This document shows, one piece after another, positions 1-7,524 of a stretch of 18,864 bases of DNA (position 1 is the first letter of the stretch; the number at the start of each line of letters is the position of its first letter). The position numbers were made by a program, and so were the translations under genes. Source of the stretch: CAZFVY01 sp964522665 (GTDB lineage: Bacteria; Verrucomicrobiota; Verrucomicrobiia; Limisphaerales; CAZFVY01); the NCBI GenBank assembly GCA_964522665.1, contig CAZFVY010000128.1, positions 1 through 18,864 on the forward strand. The letters run 5' to 3'. The notes beneath the pieces are model-generated. The model was not told the origin of the DNA. It did no database searches and saw only the letters and a program-made list of their open reading frames with translations.

Positions 1-15
1 CTCCCGTTTAGTGGG

Positions 16-813
16 TTACAATCGCCGAGCTTCCCCATGGCCGGATGAGAGTGACCGGAATTCCAGTATTTGCTGAAGTTCGCGCATCGGACGCGTGCTG
101 GGATAGCTCTTTCCGTTCTTCAGCACGACCAGGCTCTCGCCCTTGAAGGTGGGTTGAAGCTCCTGGATTTGATCGAGGTTGACGATAACCGAGCGGCTGA
201 TGCGCAAGAATCGCCGCGGGGGGAGATGGGATGCCAGCGAACTCATGGTCTCACGCAGAACATGATTCTCCTTGCCGACCTGCACCACGGCGTATTTTCC
301 GGCGGCCTCGATGGCCTCGATCTGGTCCAACTCCACAAAGGTAACCTTGCCCGGGGTTTTGACCGCCAATCGAGCGAGTTGACCTGCCGGCGCCGGCGTC
401 TGACCTAAGAGCGCAAGCAGCCCACGGGCGGCCACGCCGACTTGTCGGTTGGCAATGAGGTCCCGCGCCCGCTGGACCGCCTCTTTGAACCGGGCGGGTT
501 TGAACGGTTTTAGGAGGTAGTCCCGCGCGTTCGCCTCGAATGCCCGCAGCGCGTGCTGATCGTAAGCCGTGGTGAAGATCACGACCGGCAGCCGCGCCTG
601 CGGGACTCGTCGCAGCGCTTCAAATCCATCCATATCCGGCATCTGCACGTCCAGAAAGACCAAATCCGGCTCGGTTGCTTGAATCTGGTCCACCGCCTCA
701 AATCCATCTTTGCTTTCGCCAATGATCTCCACGTCGGTTTCTTCCCCCAAGAGCAGGCGCACGCGCTGCCTCGCCAAGGGTTCGTCATCCACGATGAGCG
801 TGCGAATCTTCAT
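16..813 (-). CDS. LytTR-family response regulator (LytR/AlgR type)
   Basis: This is a 265-residue DNA-binding response regulator, the output partner of the histidine kinase encoded just upstream. Residues 1-120 form a receiver domain with the acidic pair D9/D10, phosphoacceptor D55 (VFLDVQMPD), T81 and K102 (LLKPF). Residues about 149-253 form a LytTR DNA-binding domain, recognisable from FVELDQIEAIEAAGKY and FLRISRSVIVNLDQI. An in-frame TTG start lies further upstream at 888. I chose the ATG at 813 because its first bases overlap the stop codon of the kinase gene (ATGA), which indicates translational coupling, and because the receiver domain then begins at once (MKIRTLIVDDEP). Proteins of this type usually bind promoter repeats after phosphorylation by a LytS-like kinase. 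The target genes cannot be read from this window. Confidence 0.93.
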   Translation of the reverse strand: MKIRTLIVDDEPLARQRVRLLLGEETDVEIIGESKDGFEAVDQIQATEPDLVFLDVQMPDMDGFEALRRVPQARLPVVIFTTAYDQHALRAFEANARDYLLKPFKPARFKEAVQRARDLIANRQVGVAARGLLALLGQTPAPAGQLARLAVKTPGKVTFVELDQIEAIEAAGKYAVVQVGKENHVLRETMSSLASHLPPRRFLRISRSVIVNLDQIQELQPTFKGESLVVLKNGKSYPSTRPMRELQQILEFRSLSSGHGEARRL

Positions 814-1979
814 TCGGCTGGCTCGTTCGGAACGATGGGGGCTGGCGCCGGCTTCAAGTGAAAGGGGAGGTGAATATCGACTCGGCAACCTTGGGGTTCA
901 GCCCTCCCGAAAGAGAAACTTTGGTCCTGGCCATAGAGTTCCCGCAGTCTGGCTTCGGTGTTGGCCAGCCCGATGCCATGTCGCAGGGAGCCGTTTAAGG
1001 CCGCGTCCGGCAAGCCCCTGCCATTGTCCCGGACAACGAGGCGGAGATGCTTATCGACCCGTTTTGCTTCGATCGAGATAAGCCCCGGACCTCGCCGCGG
1101 CTCGACGCCGTGTCGGATGGCGTTCTCGACCAATGGTTGAAGGATGAGAGCTGGAACCAGGGCTTTCAGGAGTTCATCAGGAACGCTCTGTTCCAGTCGA
1201 AGCCGTTCGCCAAAACGTTTTTGCTCAATGCTGAGATAGGCCCCGATAAACTCGAGCTCTTGCGCCAGGGGGATCTCCGGTTCCTCCATCGAATCGAGCG
1301 AGCGGCGCAGCAACCCGCCGAGGTCGCCCAGCATCTCGTCGGCCGCTCGCGGGTTGACGTAAACCAAGGCGGAAATCGAGTTTAGCGTGTTGAAAAGAAA
1401 ATGCGGGTTGATCTGCATACGCAGCGCTTGCAGTTTGGCGCTCGTGAGTCTTGCCTCCAATTCGGCCGCGCGCCGTTCCCGCTCCCGCGAGCCGCGAAAA
1501 TTCGTGATCGCCTGGCAAACGCCCACTAAAGACCCATAGACGAGAACGTCCAACGCCGCGCGGAGTCCAAGAAACACGCCGAACGCGCCGGGCGGCCCCA
1601 GCCGGTCCGTTTTCAATTCGGGCGACCGCCCCGGCCGCTCCAAACGTTGCGCCGGAGGAAAGGCCCGGGCGAGAGCGCGAAAGCCAGCCCGGTTGGCTCC
1701 GACCAATAAGAGGCAGGCCAGCAAATGAAGCCCGACATTCCGAAGCAGTCTCCTCCGTTCGATCGGAAAGCGGAAAGAGAGCCACGCCACGGCCGGCAGG
1801 AACAACAGCCAAAGCGCCCAAAAAGACGCTCCGAAGCTAACCGCTTGGCGCCATGAACCGGGGCTGTTTAACGCAAGGGGAGCCGCAAACAGCAGTACCA
1901 GGGCTCCCCAAAGCCCCAGCGCTGTTGCCGCCATCGCCACGTTGCGAGCGATGCGTCGGTCGCCGCTTGTCCGGCTCAT
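810..1979 (-). CDS. LytS-type membrane sensor histidine kinase
   Basis: This is a 389-residue sensor kinase of the His_kinase/HATPase family that pairs with LytTR regulators. Four likely membrane segments lie near residues 11-37, 46-69, 80-101 and 132-158, so signal sensing is probably within or at the membrane. A charged linker (about 162-185) leads to the phosphoacceptor motif QINPHFLFNTLNS with H193. The ATPase domain shows the N box VENAIRHG (284-291), DNGRGL (318-323) and GIGLAN (335-340). A TTG at 1994 would add five residues. The ATG at 1979 was preferred, although neither start has a strong Shine-Dalgarno site. The gene begins 27 bases after the HDOD gene and overlaps the response regulator by four bases, so the three are probably co-transcribed. 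No periplasmic sensor domain is visible. Confidence 0.92.
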   Translation of the reverse strand: MSRTSGDRRIARNVAMAATALGLWGALVLLFAAPLALNSPGSWRQAVSFGASFWALWLLFLPAVAWLSFRFPIERRRLLRNVGLHLLACLLLVGANRAGFRALARAFPPAQRLERPGRSPELKTDRLGPPGAFGVFLGLRAALDVLVYGSLVGVCQAITNFRGSRERERRAAELEARLTSAKLQALRMQINPHFLFNTLNSISALVYVNPRAADEMLGDLGGLLRRSLDSMEEPEIPLAQELEFIGAYLSIEQKRFGERLRLEQSVPDELLKALVPALILQPLVENAIRHGVEPRRGPGLISIEAKRVDKHLRLVVRDNGRGLPDAALNGSLRHGIGLANTEARLRELYGQDQSFSFGRAEPQGCRVDIHLPFHLKPAPAPIVPNEPAE

Positions 1980-2006
1980 GTCACGCCGAAGCAAAGCGTA
2001 GGCGGA

Positions 2007-2921
2007 TTAGAGCAACGCGCTGACTTCCCGCTCGGTCTTGTCGAATTCGACGGCCAGATCGATTTCCAGCGAGCCGGGGATGCCGAAGTTCTTGAGGAAA
2101 ATCCAGGCGGGCAATTGCTGAATTTGCAACATTTGCTCGGCCGGCTCGGTGTCGTCGTCGCGGCGTTGATGGGCCAGCGCGTCGGCCACCGCGACGCAGG
2201 CGGCCAGAAACCCGCCGTCGCCGGCGGGATCGGTGGTGTGTTCGGCGCAGAGCGGGTCGTGGTGGTAGAGAACCGCGAGGAGGACATGCTTGTGCACCTC
2301 GAGGCGCTGCGTGATGGCGCCACCGATTCGAGTATGGTCCAGGCCCAGGAATTTCGGCTCGACCATCGCGTGGGCGCGGCGGCGCAGCCGGGCCTCGCGC
2401 ATAATCCCTTCGAACTCCTTCGGAAAGTAACGCTCGATGAAAAGCTTGCCGACGTCGTGCAACAAACCGGAAAGGTATTCCATCCCGTTGGTGCGGCGGA
2501 ACGACGCGGCCACTTTATCGGTCAGCCGGGCCACTAAAATGCTATGAATCCACCACCGTTTCCAATCGGCGTTCTCGCGAAAGTCCGAGAGGCTCCCCAG
2601 CGCGCCCACGGCGATCGCGACGCGCCGGATTTCCTTGAGGCCGATGATCATCAGCGCCTGAAAAATGCTGTCGATGGGCCGCGCGGCGAACCCGACCGAG
2701 CCGGCCACCTGAATGCTCCGGGCCGCCAGCCCCGGGTCCATCGAGATGACTTGCGCGAATTCCTCGAGGGTCACGCCCTCCTGCTGCGACAAGGTGCAAA
2801 TCTTCATCGCGGCCGCCGGGAACACCGGCAGGGCGCACTCCTTTTCGAGGACCTCCACGATGTGGTCGGTCACCCATTTCTTCGTCGGATCACCGACCAA
2901 AACATAATCTTCCATTTTCAT
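2007..2921 (-). CDS. HDOD domain signalling protein
   Basis: This is a 304-residue protein dominated by an HDOD domain, a relative of the HD phosphohydrolases found in bacterial signalling proteins and usually without proven enzymatic activity. Typical HDOD features are LPVFPAAAMKI (31-41), a segment ending in the GLKEIRRVAI helix (94-103), WWIHSILVARL (123-133), SGLLHDVGKLFIE (151-163), LDHTRIGGAI (195-204) and YHHDP (219-223). The histidine and aspartate ligands H126, H155, D156, H196 and H220/H221 all appear present, so metal binding is possible. The ATG at 2921 is preceded by a purine-rich GAGAGG about six bases upstream. A second ATG lies two codons later. The gene sits 41 bases after a response regulator gene and 27 bases before the histidine kinase gene, inside a same-strand signalling run. 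Its partner is unknown. Confidence 0.9.
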   Translation of the reverse strand: MKMEDYVLVGDPTKKWVTDHIVEVLEKECALPVFPAAAMKICTLSQQEGVTLEEFAQVISMDPGLAARSIQVAGSVGFAARPIDSIFQALMIIGLKEIRRVAIAVGALGSLSDFRENADWKRWWIHSILVARLTDKVAASFRRTNGMEYLSGLLHDVGKLFIERYFPKEFEGIMREARLRRRAHAMVEPKFLGLDHTRIGGAITQRLEVHKHVLLAVLYHHDPLCAEHTTDPAGDGGFLAACVAVADALAHQRRDDDTEPAEQMLQIQQLPAWIFLKNFGIPGSLEIDLAVEFDKTEREVSALL

Positions 2922-2962
2922 CTACCGCCTCTCAGGTCGTCGTTTAATTTCCCGGCAGCGCC

Positions 2963-4120
2963 CTATGCCTCCACGTAGATTGGCGTTCTAATGGTGTTGA
3001 TCTGGGCAAAATTGTGCAGTTTCTCCAGCAGCGATGGCGTGATCGTGTTGCCGGCCGAGACCAGGACGGTTTCGTCGCCGGTCACGATCGGCGCCAGCAG
3101 CGACTGGCCGACGCGCAAGTCGTCCAGTTCCACCGGCCGGCTTCCCCGCGGCGGCGCCTCGATGACCCCGGCGATCGCCACCGCCAGGATGGTGGGATCG
3201 TAGATGCCTTCGGCGCGCTTCATTTCCTGGGCGATCTTGCCGCGGGGCATGCCGTTGGTCTCCATCGCGTCCATGTCCGCGAGGATTTTCAGGATGCGCC
3301 CGCCGACCGGGATTTTCTCCCCGGAGACCGAGTCGTGCGGAAAGCCGGTGCCGTTGAAATTCTTGTTTTGATAGAGCACGATCGCCGCCACCGCTTCCAA
3401 GCGAGGGATTCGCGCGAGCAGATTGCGCCCAAACTCCGGCAACCGAGTGACCATGTCTTTCTCGACGGTGGTCAAGTGAATGTTCGCGCGCAGCTTCTGG
3501 ATCACGGTCGCCGGAACGCAGACGTACCCGACCTGAAATAGGATCGCCGCCATCTCTAGTTCCCAAGTACTCTCGATTTTGAGTCGGCGGGCGATCTCGA
3601 GCATGTAATCCCGCATCTTTTCACCGTGCCCGAAGGACTGGGGCAGAACGGTCGCGAGAATCTCCGTCAAGACTTGGATGCTGCCACCCAAGATGCGCTC
3701 CACCAACTCGCGTTCGGACGCCAACAGCCGCGCCCGTTCCTGTTCCATCTTATGGCGGTAAAGCGCCATCTCGATGTTGGTCAGCAGCTCGCGCTCCTCG
3801 TACGGCTTGATGATATAGCCGAACGATTCGGTGATTTTTGCCCGCTCGATGGTGGCTTGATCCGTGTGGGCGGTCAGATAAATCACGGGCAGGTCAAAGC
3901 GGCTCCGCACTTCCGCCGCGGTCGAAATCCCATCCAGCGGCCCCGCCAATCGGATGTCCATCAAAACCAAATCCGGCTCACACTCCGGGATCTGTTTCAA
4001 CGCCTCCTCGCCGGTCGTCGCCAGCCCTGCGACTTCGAAGCCCAGGTTTTTCAGACGGCTCTGGATGTCGGCCGCTACAATGCCTTCGTCCTCAACGATG
4101 AATACCTTAGCCTCGGGCAT
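2963..4120 (-). CDS. Response regulator with degenerate HD-GYP-like output domain (paralog 1)
   Basis: This 385-residue protein has an N-terminal receiver domain with E10/D11, phosphoacceptor D55 (VLMDIRLAG), T83 and K105. A short helical linker (about 120-145) follows, then a domain with the layout of HD-GYP cyclic di-GMP phosphodiesterases. The catalytic residues are replaced. The LHDIGK-type motif reads LFQVGY (F195, Q196), the RHPE motif reads RLPE, the HHE motif reads QNK (251-253), and GYP reads GTGFP (257-261). The fold is therefore probably kept but metal-dependent hydrolysis is unlikely. This is inference from motifs. The ATG has AAAGGG about nine bases upstream. The gene is a tandem paralog of the one at 4493-5629 and is followed 41 bases later by the HDOD gene. 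It may work as a phosphorylation-controlled binding or scaffold protein. Confidence 0.9.
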   Translation of the reverse strand: MPEAKVFIVEDEGIVAADIQSRLKNLGFEVAGLATTGEEALKQIPECEPDLVLMDIRLAGPLDGISTAAEVRSRFDLPVIYLTAHTDQATIERAKITESFGYIIKPYEERELLTNIEMALYRHKMEQERARLLASERELVERILGGSIQVLTEILATVLPQSFGHGEKMRDYMLEIARRLKIESTWELEMAAILFQVGYVCVPATVIQKLRANIHLTTVEKDMVTRLPEFGRNLLARIPRLEAVAAIVLYQNKNFNGTGFPHDSVSGEKIPVGGRILKILADMDAMETNGMPRGKIAQEMKRAEGIYDPTILAVAIAGVIEAPPRGSRPVELDDLRVGQSLLAPIVTGDETVLVSAGNTITPSLLEKLHNFAQINTIRTPIYVEA

Positions 4121-4492
4121 GCGCTTGAACCCTTTCTTCCCCAGTAAACGCGGAATCTAATCCATCGAACGAAGCCTCGCGCGCTTTGAGCGGTGGGGTC
4201 GGGAGAGCCTCAACCAGGAACGAAAAATCGCCTCGTCGGGCGATTCGCCGTGCCGGGCTGACACCAGAGGAACGAACGCAGCTCGTCGAAACGGAAGCTG
4301 CTGGCACCTTGCGGCACGATCTTTCCCCACGTATTCGCCAACGCCGATGTTGGTCGTGACCCTTGACCGTCTTTCTGACCATCGGGGCGTGATGGTATGC
4401 AAAACCAGGCAGCCGTCAACACGTCAGTTTCGGCGGCGCCATGCCGGCGCGGCCGGCGCGGCGCTGAAAAGCCGGCGCCGCCCGGCGGGCGC
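4121..4492. other. Intergenic spacer between the two response regulator paralogs
   Basis: No convincing gene is visible in this stretch. Several open frames cross it on the minus strand, but they lack recognisable domains and look like chance frames in GC-rich DNA. It contains the GC-rich inverted repeat near the downstream end of the upstream paralog (4432-4482) and the ribosome-binding region of the 2963-4120 gene. Its length suggests that the second regulator can have its own promoter, but I could not identify convincing -35 and -10 boxes. Confidence 0.5.
4432..4482 (-). terminator. GC-rich inverted repeat, possible terminator without a T run
   Basis: GGCGGCGCC at 4432-4440 is perfectly complementary to GGCGCCGCC at 4474-4482. 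The 33-base interior itself contains self-complementary GCCGGCGC-type sequence. It lies about 10 bases beyond the stop codon of the minus-strand gene ending at 4493, where a transcription end or RNA-stabilising hairpin could sit. No T-rich tract follows in the minus direction, so it is not a classical intrinsic terminator. Confidence 0.35.
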
Positions 4493-5629
4493 TTATTCTT
4501 CGACGTAGATCGGTTCTTTGATGCCGCTAAGCTCGGTAAAATTCTGCAGCCGATTCAGCAAGAGGGCCGAAATTCGGTTGCCTGAGGTGACCAATTGGGT
4601 TCCGTCGTTCGTCTGGATCGCTTCCTTGAGCAACTGGCCGACCCGTAAGTCTTTTAGCGCCACCGGCTTGGAGCCTTTGGGCGGCGCCACCAGCAAGCAG
4701 ACGATCGCTTCCTTCAGCAGTTTCGGATCGTACTTGCCCGTGGCCCGGGTCATGATTTCCACAATCACCCCTTTCGAGGTCCCTTCCGATTCCAATTTGA
4801 TCATGTCGGTCAGGATGCGAAAGATCCGGCCACCGAGGGGAATGTCTGGCCCCGCCACCGAGTCGTAAGGGAAGCCGGTGCCATCAAAATTCTTGTTTTG
4901 ATAATGGACATAGCTTGCCACCGTCTCCAGCCGCGGTATGCGCGCCAGTAGATCGCGCCCGAATTCCGGGACGCGCGCGATCATCTCGCCTTCCATCCGG
5001 TGCATGGTGATCCCGGCGTGCATTTTTTGGATCACCGTCGGTGGAATCGTCACGAATCCGACCCGGCAGAGCATCGCGGCGACCTCGAATTCCCAACTGG
5101 GCGCGAGTTTGAGCGTGTGCGCGAGGGTCGAAACGTAGTCCCGCAACTTCTGCCCGTGGCCGAAGGCGTGCGGATCCACCATCGACAAGATCTCCGTCAG
5201 CACCCGAATCGCGCCGCCCAGCGTGTTCTCCAGCAGCGCCGAGCGTTCCCGCTCCATCCGGTGTTTGTACAATCCCATCTCGATGTTCGTATGGAGCTCG
5301 CGCACCTCGAACGGTTTGATGATGTACCCAAATGGCTCGGTAATCTTGGCCCGTTCGAGCGTCGCGTCATCCGCGTGGGAGGTCAGAAATACGACCGGAA
5401 TGGCGAACCGTTTGCGAATCTCCTCCGCCGCGTAGATGCCGTCCATCAGGCCGTTGAGCATGATGTCCATGAGCACCAAGTCCGGCCGTTCGCCGGTAAT
5501 TAACTGCATCGCTTCCTCGCCGGAAGAGGCCAGGCCGACGACTTCGTAGCCGAGGTCGCTCAGCCGGCTCTGTATGTCCGCGGCGATGATGCCCTCGTCT
5601 TCGACGACCAGGATGCGTGCGGTTGACAT
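4493..5629 (-). CDS. Response regulator with degenerate HD-GYP-like output domain (paralog 2)
   Basis: This 378-residue protein has the same architecture as the 2963-4120 product and clear similarity along its whole length, for example DEGI-x-AADIQSRL near residues 11-23, AKITE-x-FGYIIKP near 94-106, and YQNKNF-x-GTGFP near 243-254. The receiver domain keeps E10/D11, D55, T83 and K106. The HD-GYP-like domain has lost the catalytic pair: the LHDIGK-type motif reads LCRVGF with C188 and R189, RHPE reads RVPE, and HHE reads QNK. A GTG at 5662 would give an 11-residue longer product. The ATG at 5629 was chosen because it aligns with the paralog's start and has GAGGG seven bases upstream. This is the first gene of the minus-strand signalling block. 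The two genes presumably arose by tandem duplication after the active site had been lost. Confidence 0.9.
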   Translation of the reverse strand: MSTARILVVEDEGIIAADIQSRLSDLGYEVVGLASSGEEAMQLITGERPDLVLMDIMLNGLMDGIYAAEEIRKRFAIPVVFLTSHADDATLERAKITEPFGYIIKPFEVRELHTNIEMGLYKHRMERERSALLENTLGGAIRVLTEILSMVDPHAFGHGQKLRDYVSTLAHTLKLAPSWEFEVAAMLCRVGFVTIPPTVIQKMHAGITMHRMEGEMIARVPEFGRDLLARIPRLETVASYVHYQNKNFDGTGFPYDSVAGPDIPLGGRIFRILTDMIKLESEGTSKGVIVEIMTRATGKYDPKLLKEAIVCLLVAPPKGSKPVALKDLRVGQLLKEAIQTNDGTQLVTSGNRISALLLNRLQNFTELSGIKEPIYVEE

Positions 5630-5767
5630 AAGCGCTGCCCTCGTCCTAATCGGTGGCGCCACCGCTCACGGTCAGTCGGCGGCGAATGCCTCCGCCACGA
5701 CCGCCCCGGACCCCGACCCTTTTGTGGGGGATTTGTCCCATAGATTGATGAATGAGAATGGCAGCCT

Positions 5768-5790
5768 TCGATAAGGGCTACCCCTCAGTC
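5768..5790 (-). promoter_or_regulatory. Candidate operator with G-block/C-block arrangement
   Basis: Read on the minus strand, towards the response regulator gene that starts at 5629, this site reads AGGGGTAGCCCTTATCGA in its core. It resembles the element at 10291-10316 upstream of the YihY-type gene, which reads AGGGGGTATCCCCCAATAG followed by CGA and has the same orientation relative to its gene. A shared transcription factor is inferred only from this resemblance. Confidence 0.3.
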
Positions 5791-5838
5791 AAGCTTAAAT
5801 GGGCGAAATTACCGATTCCCGGCGCCGCCATTTTTAGA

Positions 5839-5866
5839 TTTAATCGCAGACGGAGCCGAGTATAGT
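5839..5866 (+). promoter_or_regulatory. Weak sigma70-like promoter candidate for the mini-kinase/PP2C genes
   Basis: TTTAAT at 5839-5844 and TATAGT at 5861-5866 are separated by 16 bases. The -10 candidate is good and the -35 candidate is weak. Transcription from here would give a leader of roughly 100 bases before the ATG at 5971. Confidence 0.3.
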
Positions 5867-5970
5867 AGGAACGAAGTAAAACGAATGAACCGCGGGCTTG
5901 GTGAAAGCTGCCTCAGTAAATTGGAGCGAACTGCCGCCGGTCCCGGGCGGCCACGCTGGCCGCTGCTCGT

Positions 5971-6381
5971 ATGCTGCGCGTTAAAGACACTCTCCGCGCG
6001 ACCGTCCATCTCAGCTTCGACGGCCGCGTGTTCAAGGCTTATCACGGCCCCGACGCGGCGACCCGGTTCGCGCACGAGGTCAAGGTCTTGCGTTTCCTCG
6101 AGCGACGCGGCTGCCCCTTCGTGCCCCGCCTGCTCGAGGCGGACCCCGCGATTCCCCGCATCGTCACGACCAATTGCGGGAGCCGGGTTGAGCATCTGGA
6201 CGATGAACGCGCGCGCCGCTTATTCGCCGAATTGGAAACTTACGGCGTGCGCCACGACGACCCGGACGTCCGCAACGTCACCTACCGCCAGTCTGACGGG
6301 CGTTTCTGCGTCATCGATTTCGAGTTTGCCACCCTCCTGCCAGGGTTTGAAGACAACGAAGACTCCGCCGCCTCGCCTTGA
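5971..6381 (+). CDS. Miniature kinase-fold protein (RIO/APH-like), upstream of PP2C phosphatase
   Basis: This 136-residue protein carries the sequence landmarks of a protein-kinase fold in unusually short form. K22 in GRVFKAYHG fits the ATP-binding lysine, and E36 in AHEVKVLRFLE fits its helix-C partner. HDDPDVRN (95-102) fits the catalytic loop, with D97 and N102 spaced as in HGDxxxxN phosphotransferases. VIDFEFA (114-120) replaces the DFG metal-binding motif. There is no glycine-rich loop of standard form and almost no C-lobe after the DFE. It is much shorter than typical protein kinases or Bud32/RIO proteins. The frame is closed upstream by stops at 5902 and 5917, and the ATG at 5971 lacks a clear Shine-Dalgarno site. 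The PP2C gene begins 25 bases after it, so a kinase/phosphatase couple is likely. Activity is unproven, and it could be a pseudokinase. Confidence 0.72.
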   Translation: MLRVKDTLRATVHLSFDGRVFKAYHGPDAATRFAHEVKVLRFLERRGCPFVPRLLEADPAIPRIVTTNCGSRVEHLDDERARRLFAELETYGVRHDDPDVRNVTYRQSDGRFCVIDFEFATLLPGFEDNEDSAASP

Positions 6382-6406
6382 AGGCGCCTTGCCGTAAGCG
6401 CCGCGA

Positions 6407-7249
6407 ATGATTGCATCTCAGCGCAGGGCGGCGGCGACCGCGGGGCTTAAGTGGTCCGGCTGGACGGATCGCGGCAAAGTAAAACCGAACAACGAGGACG
6501 CGTTTCTGGGCCTGCGGTTTGACGCTCGCGAGGTCCATCATCTGGGGAAGATCGGCGAGGCGTCGATGAGGCATTATGACTTCGCCTTCGCGGTGAGCGA
6601 CGGCATCGGCGGCGCGCGGGCGGGCGAATTCGCCAGCCGGATCGCCGTGGACAAAACCGCGGCGCTGCTCCCCCGCGCCTACCGCGACACCGCGATTGGC
6701 CTGGAAAGCGGTTTCGAGGACGTCTTGACCGAGTTATTCGATCAAATCCATCGCACGCTCACCTTCGTGGGGAGCGCCTACGAGGAATGTTCGAACATGG
6801 AGACCACTTTGAGCCTCTGCTGGTTCACGCCGGGCTGGGCCTATATCGGACACATCGGTGACAGCCGGGTTTATTATCTGCCCGCCGGCGACGACCGCAT
6901 CCGGCAGGTCACGCAGGACGACACGCACGTGGGCTGGCTGCTGCGCAACGGCAAGATCAACGAGCGCGAAGCGCGCTGTCATCCGCGGCGCAACTCCTTG
7001 CAGAAAGCCCTCGGCGGGACCAATCAATTCGTGGACCCGCAACTTGGGGCGATCGCCTACGAGCCGGGCGACATCTTCCTGCTCTGCTCGGATGGCTTGG
7101 TCGATGGCCTCTACGACCACCATTTGACCGAGCATCTGCGCCGCCTGGACCCCGCTCCCGACGCGAACCCCGCGCGCCAACTGACGCTCGGCGCGGTCGA
7201 GAAAGACGGCAGCGACAACGTCACCGCGGTGGTAGTTCAAGTGGTATGA
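6407..7249 (+). CDS. PP2C-family serine/threonine protein phosphatase
   Basis: This is a 280-residue metal-dependent phosphatase of the PPM/PP2C type, related to bacterial Stp/PrpC enzymes that remove phosphate from Ser/Thr residues. The signature motifs are in the expected order: TDRGKVKPNNEDAF (20-33, with metal ligand D31), AVSDGIGGARAGEFAS (62-77, with D65), HIGDSRVYYL (149-158), LLCSDGLVDGL (225-235) and DGSDNVTAVVV (267-277, with D270). The length matches a single catalytic domain with no membrane segment, so it is cytosolic. A basic N-terminal stretch of about 12 residues precedes the domain. It follows the kinase-like gene by 25 bases and is probably co-transcribed with it. Likely substrates are that partner or other Ser/Thr kinases such as the one beginning at 18657, but this is inference. 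Confidence 0.93.
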   Translation: MIASQRRAAATAGLKWSGWTDRGKVKPNNEDAFLGLRFDAREVHHLGKIGEASMRHYDFAFAVSDGIGGARAGEFASRIAVDKTAALLPRAYRDTAIGLESGFEDVLTELFDQIHRTLTFVGSAYEECSNMETTLSLCWFTPGWAYIGHIGDSRVYYLPAGDDRIRQVTQDDTHVGWLLRNGKINEREARCHPRRNSLQKALGGTNQFVDPQLGAIAYEPGDIFLLCSDGLVDGLYDHHLTEHLRRLDPAPDANPARQLTLGAVEKDGSDNVTAVVVQVV

Positions 7250-7524
7250 GGTCAGCGCGACGGCTCCCGCGCGCGGTTCGGGCTTAAGCCAGTGTAGTGT
7301 CTCATAAATAACTGGTCATTCGCGAGGCGGATCTGGCCAACGGCGCCGCGCGAGCGACCAAGGATTAGCGTCGCGCCGTCGGCAGATTATTCTGCGCAAT
7401 TTGCCTTGCCGGACCCATTTGCGACCGCTTACCTTTGCGCCTGGCTTGGTCGCTTGGAGGTGATCCCGAAGAGACAGGGCCACGCGGCTACGATCGTCGC
7501 GCACGCCAAACCTGAGGAACTCGA

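Larger units (their letters stand above)
5630..5970. other. Divergent intergenic region between the signalling block and the mini-kinase gene
   Basis: No protein gene is supported here. The region must hold the promoter of the minus-strand response regulator gene and that of the plus-strand kinase-like gene. It contains a G/C-block element at 5768-5790 and a weak sigma70-like candidate at 5839-5866. It is less GC-rich than its surroundings around 5790-5890, which fits a promoter region. Confidence 0.5.

Noticed and set aside
5885..6397. 170-codon plus-strand frame overlapping the mini-kinase gene
   Set aside because: It lies in another frame over the kinase-like gene. The kinase motifs K22, E36, D97, N102 and DFE support the frame starting at 5971 instead.
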